Part shown: positions 1-11,714 of the stretch, one piece after another
Layout of the letters: every line of letters begins with the position of its first letter
Numbering within the stretch: the first letter of the stretch is position 1
Source of the DNA: Zygnema cylindricum
Lineage: Eukaryota; Streptophyta; Zygnematophyceae; Zygnematales; Zygnemataceae
DNA length: 64,000 bases
Assembly: GCA_037447655.1 (NCBI GenBank)
Contig: JBBHKE010002077.1
Span: forward strand, 1-64,000
Reading direction: 5' to 3'
Translations under genes and position numbers: made by a program
Notes under the pieces: generated by a model
What the model was told of the DNA's origin: nothing
Seen by the model: the letters and a program-made list of their open reading frames with translations, nothing else
The model's database searches: none

Positions 1-284
1 TGAACCACCGTCGTCGTCCTTCGAACATTCAATACTGCAGGTTTGTTTTCGCGCCTATGTTTGATGACGTCGAAACGTGTACGTTTTACGATCAGTTTCG
101 GAAAATCAAATGCTCCGGTGGGTATAGAGTCCGGGGGTACAAAAAGGGTGGCATAGCCAAAACTGGAAAACTACAATAAAAAACAAAGAGAGAGACGGGA
201 ACACAAAAAAAAAGAAACAACAACAAAGGAAAATAAAAGCACCCAAACTCAAAATAAAAAATAAACTTCAGTTTTGCCCAACTC

Positions 285-339
285 TCAAGTAACCCTAACA
301 TAACTTTACTTAACTGCAACGCAACTTAACAATAACTAA
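285..339. repeat. TTAAC-rich degenerate repeat, outlying copy
   Basis: This short tract repeats TTAAC and CCTAAC words and closely matches the array at 1173-2107; for example, both contain GCAACTTAACAATAACTAA. The Harbinger-like element at 340-1169 separates it from that array, so the element probably inserted into a pre-existing repeat. Bases 1-284 hold no recognisable gene or repeat. Confidence 0.5.
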
Positions 340-1169
340 GGGTACTTCCGCATGTGCTAAAAGTTAGCTGTTTTTTGTCGTTTTCCTCCATAACTTAGAA
401 AAAAACGAGAAAATCCGCAGTCGTACCAAAAATTGAAATTACCACCGTACAAGTTGCGTTACCCTTAAACTTTATATGTACTGCAGTTTGTCGTCTAGCG
501 CGATGCAATTTGTCGTCTAGCGCATTTCGAACCACTTTCGCGTCCTTCCAACTCATGTTCAAACTTTACATGAAAATCACCTCGCGAGGTGATTTAAAAT
601 GAAGTTCCATAAGGTGAGCAAATAGGTAGATGTTGTCGCACGTGTCAGAAGTTATTTACAATTTTTGTGCGTGGAGTACTAAAAAAAAAAACATTGCACT
701 TTTCCAGCCTGTGCGTACTCTTTTCCGTGTGCGTACTCTTTTCCGTGGGCTGATTTCTGTACAAGGGGCCGCCTCTCTCAAACACAAGTGTCTTCACACA
801 TACGGCGTAAGAAAAACATTGGGCACCTGTCGCCAAGTGGGAAGACGAAAAACGAAACCGCATTTTTGTGCAACAGCGAAAGGTATTTAAGGGTTTTGAC
901 ACGTCGACAATGTGGCGTACGGACATTACGAAGTCACAAAAATTGTACATCGTGCGAAGAGACGCCTCAAATTGAAGCCGAGTGGAATTTTCGCCCCATT
1001 TTGTGTACCAGTTCATCTGTCACATTGTTTCGTACACGTCTACGTAAGTAGCTTTTTTAAGTAACAAGTTATTTAAGTTTTCATCCGAATGCTCTGAAAG
1101 TTGTACGGAGAATCTTCGCTAAAAAACAAAAAAAACAAGACTAAGTTTCGGTTACATGCGAAAGTACCC
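340..1169 (+). mobile_element. Harbinger/Tourist-like TIR element, copy 1
   Basis: An 830-bp non-coding element. Its ends are inverted repeats: GGGTACTTCCGCATGT at 340-355, and at 1154-1169 the complement of GGGTACTTTCGCATGT (15 of 16 match). A TAA target duplication flanks it (337-339, 1170-1172). A 3-bp TWA target site and GG-starting TIR are typical of the PIF/Harbinger superfamily; that assignment is inference. It contains a 22-bp perfect palindrome at 574-595 with core ATCACCTCGCGAGGTGAT. A second copy lies inverted at 27466-28472. The short open frames inside resemble no transposase, so it is taken as non-autonomous. Confidence 0.75.
574..595. repeat. Perfect palindrome inside TIR element 1
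   Basis: A 22-base perfect palindrome with no spacer, centred on CTCGCGAG. The same palindrome, extended to 26 bases, is kept in the inverted copy at 28214-28239. The surrounding sequence has diverged between the copies, while the palindrome core has not. Confidence 0.85.
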
Positions 1170-1172
1170 TAA

Positions 1173-2107
1173 GCTTTACCTTGTTGAAACTTAACTGTAG
1201 CGGCGCAATAACCGGAATTTAACTTTAACTTTAACGGGACCATCAATAAAACACTAATTGAACTGTGACAGCACTTTAGAGGGACTCTTTACTTAAATTT
1301 AGCTCAACTCTTAACTTAACCCTAACTTAACTGCGCCTTGAATGGAACGCAACTTCACAATAACTAAGATTTAACTTAATGTAGATTAAACATAACTGTG
1401 CGATAATTGAAATCTAAATTTATCTTGAACGGGACCTTTGATATCATACCAACTTTACTGTAACGGCGCTTTAACGGGACTCTAAACCTAAGTTTAACTC
1501 AACTCTTAATTAAACCGTGACAAAAATTTACTTAACTGGAACGCAACTTAACAATAACTAAATCTTTTACCTAATGAAAATTAACTGTAACGACACGCTA
1601 ACATGACTTTATCTTAACGGGACCTTTAACATAACGCTAACTGAACTGTCACTTCGCTTTAGGGGGGATCTAAACTTAAGTCAAACTCAAGCCTTAACTG
1701 GACCCTAACTTTGACGACACCTTCAATCGGACACTAAGTGAACTGTAACAGTGCTTCAACGCGAAAACTCATTTGTTAACTGAACCCTAACTTAACTTTG
1801 CTAGACTAACAAAACAATCCCTGAACGCTAACTGAGCTATAACGGCGCATTAACTAAAGCTTAACTTGACTGTAGCTGAACTTTTACAACATTTGAACTT
1901 CACTTTCACTTAACTCTAATTGGACTCTAAAATCAAACTTTTACGACACTTTAACGGGGCTTTAACGTAGCTTGAATAACAATCTAACTAGAATTTAGCT
2001 TCAATTTAGAGGCGCATTTAACGGAACTTTCCCTTAACAAGCTTAGCATTAACTGGACTTAATTGTAACTTCACTTTACAACTGGACATTAACCTAATTT
2101 TTAACGA
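1173..2107. repeat. Degenerate tandem repeat, TTAAC/CCTAAC rich
   Basis: About 930 bp without a gene, made of diverged copies of a roughly 190-bp unit. The landmark phrase (G/C)GCTTTA-(G/A)-GGGACTCT recurs near 1271, 1466 and 1655, with a weaker copy near 1752. Short words such as TTAACTTAAC, AACGGGACC and AACCCTAACTTAAC recur throughout. The CCCTAAC words recall telomere-type repeats, but the array is not a regular (CCCTAAA)n. Confidence 0.6.
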
Positions 2108-2415
2108 AACGTAAAAACAATTTTTTGAAGTTTGGGTTGCATCTACGTAGGATTCCGTATTCCACGTCATATCATCGCGTACATGATCCACACTAACCAC
2201 CATTTGTTGGTGGTCTCCGTCCGCCGCCCACATATCAAATTCACATCTGTAGGTGAAGCGCCACGTGTCATTTCGGTCCTTTGGTGTATCCGTACACTAA
2301 CAAACGGATATTTCAGAATGTGTTCTCCCTTGTACCAACGTGTGTTTCGAGAGTGTATTCACCGGTGTACTCCTCATGAGTCAATGTAACACCAATTTTG
2401 GTTAGTCTGAACCGG
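2108..2415 (-). mobile_element. Copia LTR fragment, family 3
   Basis: Recognised by alignment to 60100-60383 (same orientation) and to 45840-46130 (opposite orientation). Shared phrases include GCCACGTGTCATTT-like and GAGTGTATTCACCGGTGTACTC-like segments. It is truncated at both ends. It directly joins the copia pol fragment at 2416-3640 although that body is of family 2, so the join is secondary. Confidence 0.6.
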
Positions 2416-3640
2416 AGTTATTGAAAAATATTTTAAGTCCCGAAACTTTTTCTTCCTCACATTCCGAGGCATAGAGAGGACTAAAGCTTTCCCAAAAGAA
2501 CATAATTCCCTTTTCCATTGAAAATTCTTCAAATTGTTTAGAAGCATGTTCCTCCCGATTATCACTTATGATTCTTTTTATAGAATTTTGATGGAGCTTC
2601 TCACTTCATGCCTTATATTCTTTAAAGTACTCAATAACTTCAGATTTCTAATGTAGGAAGTAAACCGGAGAATATATCTTGACCAGTCGTCTGTAATGGT
2701 TAACATATATCTTTTTCATCAAGCTGATGGAATTCTGGGTGCCCCCTACACATCAGTGTGAACAAATTCTAAAACTTTTCCTCCCTTAAATGTTGCAATT
2801 TTTGAAAAAAAAACAGTCTGTGTATTTTCCCTTGAGCACACCCACTACAATCATCCAAGTGCTCAGCATCATCAAACTGAATTTTCTCCATTTCTTTTTT
2901 TTTCATGTTTCTCAATTTGTCTAAATAAACATGACCCTACCTTTTGTGCCACCTCATCATTTCATTCACACTTGAATACAAAACTCTTTTGCTTTCATTA
3001 CTTAAAATAATACGAAACATTCATTGCTTTCCCTTTACAGCTGTGAAATATACCTCATTCTCAAAGCTAGCTGTTAACACCCCCTTCTTGGTTCCTGTAA
3101 CAAAATCTTTATTTTTCTAGTACAGTTGTAGAGCTGAGATTTTTTTCAGCTGTTGAATATAAAATACATCAGACAAGGTCACAATGAACTCTTTCCCACC
3201 CACTAAGACTTTGAGGTCTAAGTCTAGGCTAGTGGTGAATATCTTGCCATCCCTATACTCTATGCCAACTGACGGTATCTTCCTAATATTAGTAAACCAT
3301 CTTTTGTCCATATATTTGTGCATAGACGCCCCGAAATCAATAATCTATCCATCCTCAAGTGTTTCTTTCATACCTCGAAACACATATTTTTTGCTTTCTT
3401 GGAATTTGTTCCTCCTCGTCTTTCCTCTCAAACTTTTCATTGAGGAGTAGCTTCTCAATCTCCTTATGTATTGTCTCTTCTCTTTCTTTTTTTTCTCCAT
3501 TTACATATGTGGCTAGAAGAGCATTTTTATATCCACCCTCAATCGATTTCTTCTGGCCATCTTTGTTTCGCAGCTCCGCCAACCTAGTGTAGCTTATTTG
3601 ACTTTCCAAATTAATAACTACCACCCAAGTAGAAAATTCA
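2416..3640 (-). pseudogene. Copia gag-pol remnant (gag end to integrase start), family 2
   Basis: Reading from high to low coordinates: a gag C-terminal region (3624-3355) rich in K and E; a protease-to-integrase linker (3323-3117) with KIPSVGIEYRDGKIFTTS and LSDVFYIQQL, matching the better copy at 53480-53390; then an integrase stretch near 2700-2660 translating YMLTITDDWSRYI. Stops and frameshifts separate the pieces. Reverse transcriptase and RNase H are absent, and the gag N-terminus is lost. It is not functional. Confidence 0.7.
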
Positions 3641-3649
3641 TATAACCAA

Positions 3650-3960
3650 CTTCACCATTGTGAATGAAAGGCTCGTTAGATCAAAACGCAAAAATAAGTG
3701 TTTAATTTGCTCTTTTGAGCATTTAGTTATGGCTGATTGAAGGCAACTCTTATATACAAACTCTCTCTTAAAGAGCGGGGATCTAAAACTACCTAAGTCC
3801 TAAAACCGTACTCATAAAGGACGATTATATAGCGTACTACATTTTTTCCACTTATCGCCAATAAAGAATTTGTTAGTCTCGGAGTGATATATAGGGATCC
3901 CTGACCGCTCGATAACCAATAACCATCGGTATTGGAGTTATCGCGATAATTTCTTGCCGA
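3650..3960 (-). mobile_element. Copia LTR fragment, family 2
   Basis: It shares the family-2 order of landmarks seen in the copies at 44743, 49307 and 54738: a 'gctcccctgag'-like phrase, an AGAG-rich step, 'CTAAGTCCTAAA', then 'actcataa' and a GTAC-rich stretch. It is heavily truncated. Its position at the gag side of the preceding remnant suits that element's former 5' LTR. The far end (3900-3965) carries TATCGG/CCGATACACAA words also found at 15000-15065. Confidence 0.45.
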
Positions 3961-3998
3961 TACACAAGACTTATTTTTGCCACAATTTTTTTTTTCCC

Positions 3999-4450
<452 letters not shown>

Positions 4451-4465
4451 TTGGACAACGGGCTC

Positions 4466-5265
4466 GTAATAATTTTGTCTTTGCATCCCAACTATTGGGA
4501 TATCCAGTCCTACAATGTGCACATAGAGAAGCTTTGAGTGGCGAAAATTAAATTCATGGTCATAAAGATATATGGCGGAAATGAAAGACATTCTTCCGCG
4601 AAAAAGCTACACCACCGATTTGTAACTAACGTCAAAAGATCATCCATTACAATTTAAATCTGAATAAAAATGAAAGAGATACTAAATTAGGGCAAAAAAA
4701 GTGGCAAATTTATTCCTGTTTCAAAAGAGTTGTTAGCACTTTATTGTGATATTATGCCAAAAAACAACCAACCGCATTCGTGTTATCCACTCTAACAATA
4801 GTGGGAAGTGACAAGCATTATGTTGTGTATCACTACGCTATGGTGAGGTAGGGACAAGTGAAAGGAACAGAGAGGGCCGGAGATCGATACGATGAACAGA
4901 CGGGATGATAAATGAAATTATGGGAGGGGGATATGCCAAAAGAGAGAATGACATGGTCGACAAGAGCGTTTATAATATGGTTATATAATATGTCATTATT
5001 GAAGCGATAAGTATATTAAAACCGAGAAAAAAGATGTGAACATTAATACCGCGACATATGAGATGATGAGGATGAGATGACATAAAATGATGATGACATT
5101 AATATTAAGAGGGATGGATTGAGCGGGATGATGATGTGAGGATATATGCGATGATTGATGATATTTTTATTATTCGCGATTTTCGATGATGACATTGGCC
5201 GATCTAACAGGTTTTGAAATGATGCTAAAGTGTGATGATCCGTGATGATGACCATTGCCGATGGG
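4466..5265. other. No recognisable feature
   Basis: About 800 bp of AT-rich sequence. I see no coding pattern, LTR match or RNA gene. Bases 5060-5260 are rich in GATGA words but not regularly repeated. Confidence 0.5.
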
Positions 5266-5267
5266 AA

Positions 5268-5425
5268 CGATAGGAATTTTGATGAGAATGAAGGAGAGGA
5301 AGGACAAGGGAGGAGGGGGAGGAGGAAGGAAGGAATGGAGGGAGGGGGTGGAGGAGGGAAGGGAAGGAGGAATGGGTGGAGGGAGAGGGAGAGGGAGAGG
5401 GATATAGAATGGAGAGGGATAGCGA
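5268..5425. repeat. GGA/GA-rich low-complexity tract
   Basis: A purine-rich run of AGGAGG and GAGAGG words. The open frames on both strands across it are compositional artefacts. Confidence 0.85.
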
Positions 5426-5539
5426 ATGAAGAGGGATGCATATCTAAGGATTCCATAGTCTCACATAATGCACAGCTCAAAGTTTACCAGTGGGATAGCC
5501 TTGACCAAGCTTATTCACACAAAAACTTTTATCACCCTG

Positions 5540-6120
5540 GCAGTCAATAAGTTTCAAAATCCTCACTTGTGTGGAAATAAGACTACCGTAGGTCAAATTT
5601 TAAAAGAATCAATGCAAACGCTCACCTGAGTTGTTAACTAAGGTTGATTGCAGTCAACTCTTTTAGACGGATGCTCTTTGGGAGAGAGGGTGCCAATAAC
5701 TGCCTAATTCCTAAAAACTTATTCATAGCGCCCATGTATAAAACCCTCTAGCAATCAGAGGTCTACAAAGTAACGCCCATCTACTAAACTCTTCAGCAAT
5801 AAAAGGTCTATAAAGTACAAAAATATAAAAAAAAATACTACGCGCCTATAGCCACCCTAGTTTATGTACGCCTTTTGTACGACACCTATCATAAGTATGT
5901 ATCTGCCACAAACGACGCCATGGTTTTGGCCGTTTCTTCCCCGACATCTTTTAGGATGTCGCCACATGTCAATCTGTGATGTATTTGGCGTAAACCGTCG
6001 AAAAAGCCATTCAGGACAATCGGCTCTAGGCTAGCCGTCCGATCAAATGTGAAATTGATTGCCATCCATATATATATGCGGCAAGCATAATATTCTACGC
6101 GTCCGTATATTTCCAATGTT
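5540..6120 (-). mobile_element. Copia LTR fragment, family 2
   Basis: It aligns with the family-2 LTRs at 44900-45300 and 54880-55300: a CTCACCTGAGT-like phrase, 'CTAA(G/T)TCCTAAA', a GTACGCCTTTTGTACGAC-like phrase, 'GCCACATGTCA', then a GTCCGATC-like phrase. There is a local duplication of 'CTAGCAATCAGAGGTCTA(C/T)AAAGTA' near 5745-5815. No internal region is attached. Bases 6121-6307 show nothing recognisable. Confidence 0.55.
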
Positions 6121-6307
6121 TCTGAGTCCGTTATGTAATTTCACACCGTTAGATAAATTTCTTGAAATTATGTGGACTCTATAGCCACACAAAATGCTCA
6201 ACTGAGATTGAGCCTCTAGGATAACCTCTACCCACAATAGTTCACCAAAGTATTTCTGCCACCATGGTAGGCATAACCTTAAAGCAACTCCACCCTTGTG
6301 AAGACAA

Positions 6308-7286
6308 TGTTGCTCTACAACCACCGTTGCAGGAGGTGAACCTGCAATAGTAGTGGAAGTAGACATAAGAAACAACAGAAACTATCAAACACCTACTCAA
6401 CAATCAACTTTCAGCTAACACAAAATATGACTCAAAAGGCCAATAAACCTCAAATTTGCCACAATGATACACAACATAATAAATTGACAATTCCCAAATT
6501 TGCAACCTAAATGACCAAGTAAACCATAAGATATGATGTCTGGCAGTTCTCTAAAACTGCCCTTAAAATATCATAATTCCAAAACTGGATAATACAAAAT
6601 TGGCTAAGTTTTAAACTATATACTCATAGTGAGTGTCTATTGGTCACACTAATTCGGGTGATCGTACTACAGTACTATCCTGACTTACGACAAAGTATAC
6701 AACCTGTATGTTACTGTACCGCGAGTACTTCCAACATCTTAATTACAACTTGCCGCTAAATGAACAGTGTAACAGAATTTATTAATGCACTAAACGTTAA
6801 CTATTTGTTTTCCCGATATTCACAGATATTATCCGTACAATTAATGGTGCTTATGCTTTGTCCGCATCAGTCAAAAAGTCCAGATGAATGTTGCAATGCG
6901 GTACAAATCATCTGAGTGCGTACAGGTGTACTTCGTCACTTGTAGTCCCACATGAATCGCGTCCGTTGACAAGATTCAAATCAATGATCATAGTAAAATA
7001 CCGTACCATACATGTCCAAAATATCTGGTCCAAATTCCGTTCGACTGATCCGGCGAATCCGCTCGTCTAATGCGTGTAACTGGTTGTCGGCGCCACTCCG
7101 TAAAACCTGCATAGGCTTCTCTTGCTGACGCGCATTCCTGTTGAAGTACAATACATTCTATCGTACTTATGCTACTGTAATACTAATAAAGGTAATTATT
7201 ACAACAAAACTATTTAGAAAATATTATAAGTCATTAGTCTCCTCTCACGACCCTATCCAGAGAAATAAAGATTTCAATTTACAACA
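6308..7286 (-). mobile_element. Copia 3' LTR, family 1
   Basis: 979 bp with TGTTG...CAACA ends. It is followed on the element's upstream side by GTAGGGAAG, a purine-rich tract of the kind that primes plus-strand synthesis, then the RNase H C-terminus. Its 3' end encodes M-S-T-S-T-T... to VVVEQH on the minus strand (6366 down to 6308), the conserved LTR-borne start of family-1 gag. It serves as 3' LTR of the minus-strand body at 7287-10765. Confidence 0.75.
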
Positions 7287-7503
7287 CTTCCCTACATCTT
7301 TAAACTCAGTTACTCACTTAGTTCAATAACCTCTCTGCAAAACTGTATCTTAGGAGCAAGAAAGGCTTTTGTTAGCATGTCAGCCACCATCTTCTCATGC
7401 GGTAAATAGCATAATTTAATAACTTTTGCAAGCACCTTTTCTTTGACAAAGTGAAGTCTAACATCCATGTGTTTGCTTTTAAAATTATAGCTGGGGTTAG
7501 AGG
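7287..7503 (-). pseudogene. Copia RNase H C-terminus, split by a nested solo LTR
   Basis: On the minus strand this reads a standard copia pol ending, including HMDVRLHFVKEK and MVADMLTKAFLAPK. The coding sequence stops at 7498 in the phrase for NP(S/N) and resumes at 8573, on the far side of an inserted LTR. The rest of the element lies at 8573-10765. Confidence 0.75.
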
Positions 7504-8567
7504 TGTTGTTCTACAACCACAGTTGCAGGGGGAAGACACTAGCATTGGAAGTAGACATGGAAAACAACAAAAGCTATCAAGCACCTTCTCAATGGCCAAC
7601 TTTCAGCTTACACAAAATATGACTCAAAAGGCTAATATGTCTCAAATTTCTTACAGTGATACAAAAGAGAGTAAACTGACAATTCCCAAAATTGCAGCCC
7701 AAAAAACTTAGTAAACCATAAGATATGACTCCTGGAGGTTTCCCGAAAACTGCCCTTAAAATGTCATAATATCAAAACTTGATGATACAAAATTGTCTAA
7801 GTCCTAAACTATATACTTATACTGAGTATCTACTGGTCACACTAATACGGGTGACTGTACAACAGTAGTATCCTGACAAACGACAAAGTATCCAACCTGT
7901 ACTTTATTTTACCGTGAGTACCTACAAAAACCTAATTATTATTTTCCAAAACCTAATTACTACAACACTAACTTTTATTACACTAAACTACAAAACAACG
8001 TTATTGAAATATTTTTTGATGGCGAACTGTACAATAAAGGTTCCAAGTGCTTAGTCATAGTGGCCGCTAAAGTCCAGCCGATTGTCGTACTGTAGTACGA
8101 AGCACCTGAGTGCTTCGTTATTTGTGATCCCACGTGAATCATGTTTCGTCACTTGTGGTCCTACGTGAATCATGCTTCGTCACTTGTGGTCCCACTTGAA
8201 TCACGCTTGTGGTCCAAGGTGAATTGCGTCTGTCGGTACGTTTTGAAATCAATGATCATAAAAATGTCGCGTAGCATACAATGTAAAATATGCGTACGAT
8301 TCCAAAAATACCGTACCATATATTTTCCGATGTATCTGGACCAGATTCACTCCGTCTGATCTGGCTATTCCAATCGTCTACTACGTGACGCGTATTTGTC
8401 GCCACTCCGTAAAACTTGCAAAGGTACAATACACTCTACTTGTACTTTTGATATTATAATACTAATAAATGTAAGTATTACACAAAACTACTTGGAAAAT
8501 ATTCTAAGTCTTTTTGGTCTCCTCTCACAACCCTATCTACAGAATATAAAGATTTTAATTTTCAACA
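7504..8567 (-). mobile_element. Solo copia LTR, family 1, with 5-bp target duplication
   Basis: 1064 bp, starting TGTTGTTCTACAACC and ending TTTTCAACA in plus-strand reading. It is flanked by AGAGG on both sides (7499-7503 and 8568-8572). It interrupts a copia RNase H region that is continuous in the related copy near 40119-40150, so the pre-insertion sequence can be inferred. Its gag-start frame is damaged by a frameshift. No internal region is attached, which fits LTR-LTR recombination after insertion. Confidence 0.85.
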
Positions 8568-8572
8568 AGAGG

Positions 8573-10765
8573 CAATGGCAATGGCTGCCTGGTTGTCACA
8601 CCAGATAGATTCAGGACCTGTTTGCATTTACGTAAGTTCCTGTAGAATAGAATTAACCCATAGGAGCTCTTTGTGAGCAGAAGTTGTTGCCATGTTTTCC
8701 GACTCCATTGTGGATTGAGCTTTAACCTTTTGTAATTTGCTGATCCAGCAGCAAGTTCCATCTCCTGTCTTAACAACAAAATCAATTGTAGATTTTTGGC
8801 TTGGCATGTCCCCATGACTAGCGTCGCACCACGTCTGTATTTTTACTTCTCCTCCTCTAAGTACAAGCTTAAGATTTTGAGTACTTGGAAGATATCTCAA
8901 CACCCTTTCTGCTGCTTACTAGTTTGCCTTTTTAAGATTATGCAAAATTTTACTCAAGAATCCCACAGCTACTGCAACATCAAGTCTCGTACAGTTCATA
9001 AAATATATCAGACTTCCAACTATTTGTCTAAATGGTTTTGAGGCCATAAACTCTTCCTCCCCTGTCTCCAGACTAACACTAACCATTATCCTTGAATCTG
9101 AATCACTTCATTCCAATTTTTGCCTGAATTCCTTGAGAGTTACAGATCCCTTTACATCTTTCTTTTCGAATCTTTCCAATATGTTACCTACTGCTTTTTT
9201 GTGAGTCAACATAATCAGCCTCTTGTTTCTGTCTATTTCTACCTTTACCCCTAAAATATACTTGGCCCTTGCGAGGTCCTTCATCTCAAACCTAGACCTT
9301 AAAGTCTCTTCAATACCGTTTATTTCATCCATTGAGTTACTTATTAATAAGAAGTAATCCACATATACAGCAATGCATCCTATCCCATCCTCCCCTTTTA
9401 ATATTTATAGAGAATTGTTTGAGCTAATTCTCTTAAAATCCAACCTAGTCAAAAACTCATCTAACTTCAAATTCCATTGTCGCGGGGCTTGTTTTAGGCC
9501 ATACAAAGATTTCATCAACTTACACACTAATTTTTCCATTCTTTTTTTGCATACATTTCAGGTTGTTTTTTATAAATGGTTTCTTCTTACTTTCTATGCA
9601 AGAAGGTTGTTTTAACATCCATTTGATTTATTTCCATATTCTCTATAGCCGATAGACTTAGCAAAATTCTGACAGTGGGAAATTTGACAACTGGAGAGAA
9701 GGTTTCTTCAAAGTCAATACCTTCTTTTTGTGGCCACTATTCTGGCCTTATGTCTTTCAATGGTGTTGTTCGTGTTCAGCTTCACCTTGAATAACCATTT
9801 GCTGCCAATAGCTTTTCTGCTCGGAGCAAGATCCACCAGCTCTCACATCTGTGCCTCAATAATAGACTTTATTTCATCGTTTGCCGCCTCGATCCAATGA
9901 TTTTTCTATGGTGATGAAAAGGCCTCCTGGATTGTTAAAGGCTCCTCCGTGGCTGTAGAGAAAACAAAGTGAGAGCTTGCTTGCAGGTGGTGGCTGCTAG
10001 ATCCTCTTCCCCCCAAAAATTCTAAGGCTGAAATCATCGGCAAACTCTGATTTTTATGCCGTGTTTAAACCATAACTTGGTCTAGTACTGACTCGGTAAG
10101 AGTTCCTTCCGCCTAGGTTCAAACTTGTGGCGAACCATCCTGTGAAGGCACCATAAGGAACCTGTGGCGAACCATCCTGTGAAGGCACCATAGGAACTGC
10201 AGGAAGAGATGTCGCACTTGCGAGTAGAAAGTACATTCGCTGTGTATGATGAAAGATAACATATTCCTGATTTTCCTTTGCCGGTTGATCTGGCATCTTA
10301 AATAAGTCAACAAAATCCTATTCATCTTTAATCTGAATATTCCTAGAGATAATCACTATCTGTTTCTCAAATAAAAAAACTCTATGCCCTTTTGCATTAT
10401 CATCATACCCCATGAAAATTCTAGGTAAGCCCTTAGCCCCATTTTCCATCTATCCTGTGGAGTATCGAGAATAAAACACTATCTACCATAGATGTTAAAT
10501 TGACTAACATCAGGTAGATGTTAAATTGACTAACATCAGGTTTTTCTCCTGTCCAAAGCTCATAAGGTGTAATGCAAACAGATCTAGATGCAATTCCGTT
10601 CTTAATATAAACAACACACTATAGTGCTTCAGCCCAGAATTTCAAATCTAGCCTTTTATCTGCAAGCATGGACCGAGCACTCTCTCTCACTGTCCTATTT
10701 AATCCTTCAGAAACACCATTTTATTTTGGTGTATAAGGAACTATAAGATTGTGATTGACACCTTC
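8573..10765 (-). pseudogene. Copia integrase-RT-RNase H remnant, family 1
   Basis: From 10765 downward: integrase with PY(S/T)P and NGVSE-like segments (about 10750-10690); a linker with two 37-bp direct repeats (10136-10198); reverse transcriptase with AIGSKW.FKVKLN, SLYGLKQAPRQWN and the FEMKDL segment; then RNase H (8903-8628) with FV.K.GDGTCCW and STMESE. The RT catalytic YVDD is YVDY (codons at about 9352-9363), losing an essential aspartate. Stops and frameshifts occur throughout. Gag, protease and integrase N-terminus are missing because a plus-strand LTR joins at 10768. Confidence 0.8.
10136..10198. repeat. 37-bp direct tandem duplication in copia linker
   Basis: The phrase CTGTGGCGAACCATCCTGTG...GGCACCATA is present twice in a row. 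A similar 22-bp duplication (TGTTAAATTGACTAACATCAGG) lies at about 10493-10540. Confidence 0.8.
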
Positions 10766-10767
10766 CG

Positions 10768-11703
10768 TTGGTTTTAAAACTTTGTCCTCAGTATATAGAG
10801 TTGTGAGGGGAGATTTATAACTTAGAATATTTTTGGTTCAAGGTGATGGTAATACTTACCTTAAATAGTGTGACAGTGAAGAAGTAACTCCAGAGTATAT
10901 TGTACGGTCACATAAACACGCGTCAACATTACAGACAATGCAAGAAGTGCGGACTGGTCTTAGACACATGTCACTTATGGAACGAGGGAATTCGGCGGAT
11001 CTGACAATCGGAATGTGAACCGAACATATGGGAACACAATTGTAAAACGACAAATACCGAACACCGATTTTAACCAAACTAACGGCTAAGATTTAAGTGG
11101 GGACCACTGGTGACGAGTTGCTTTGTAAGCATTCCTGATATTCGTACAAGTTAACCACAACCGGGTAGACTTATTTGGTTGTTGCAGACTAAGCAACAAC
11201 ATTATGTATACGACGCCAAATTGTGAACACTTGAAGTTACAGGTTTTTGTAGTGCAATGCATTAGTAAATAGTGTTTACAATTTACTTTAGGCTAGATGC
11301 AAATAGGTTTTTCGAAGTACGTTAAGATACTTTGTCGTACTACAGTACAGTACTACTATTCCAGGTACAAACACATGATTGGTCAGTGAGCATTAGATAC
11401 TCACTCAGTGTGTAAAGTTTAGGACTTAGAAATGTTTTGATATCCAGTTTTGGGAATGTCGAAATCTAAAGGCAGTTTTTGGGAAGCTTGTAGAGTCCAT
11501 ATCTTATGGTTTACTGGACCAGTTGTGCTGTAATTTTGGGAATTGACAGCTTATCTGGTGATTTGTGTATGTGCTTTATTTGGTGTTAATTGGATCTGTG
11601 TGTCAGATTGTGTAGTGAATCAAAAGTGGTGTTTTTGTTGGGATTTTTGTTAAGCTTCAACTACTGTTGCAGCTCCACCTACACCAGCTGTCATAGATTA
11701 ACA
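10768..11703 (+). mobile_element. Copia 5' LTR (family 1 variant)
   Basis: The first 85 bp (TTTAAAACTTTGTCCTCAG... to TTCAAGGTGATGG) match the start of the 3' LTR remnant at 14727-14828. The end at 11703 is ACA, followed without gap by GGTTATGGGCC. The segment before the end reads a gag start like S-T-T-V-A-A-P-P-T-P, but a stop (TAG at about 11695) breaks it. It abuts a minus-strand integrase fragment at 10765. Confidence 0.7.
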
Positions 11704-11714
11704 GGTTATGGGCC
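11704..11714 (+). promoter_or_regulatory. Half-tRNA-iMet type primer binding site
   Basis: GGTTATGGGCC starts at the base after the LTR end. It is complementary to the anticodon arm of eukaryotic initiator tRNA-Met (GGCCCATAACC), the site used by Drosophila copia through a cleaved half-tRNA. The common plant site TGGTATCAGAGC is absent. Confidence 0.7.

Noticed and set aside
645-1016. 123-residue minus-strand frame
   Set aside because: It lies inside the TIR element, has no transposase motif, and is not preserved in the inverted copy at 27466-28472.
10140-10200. CRISPR-like direct repeats
   Set aside because: Only two adjacent copies with no spacers, and the genome is eukaryotic. It is a simple tandem duplication.
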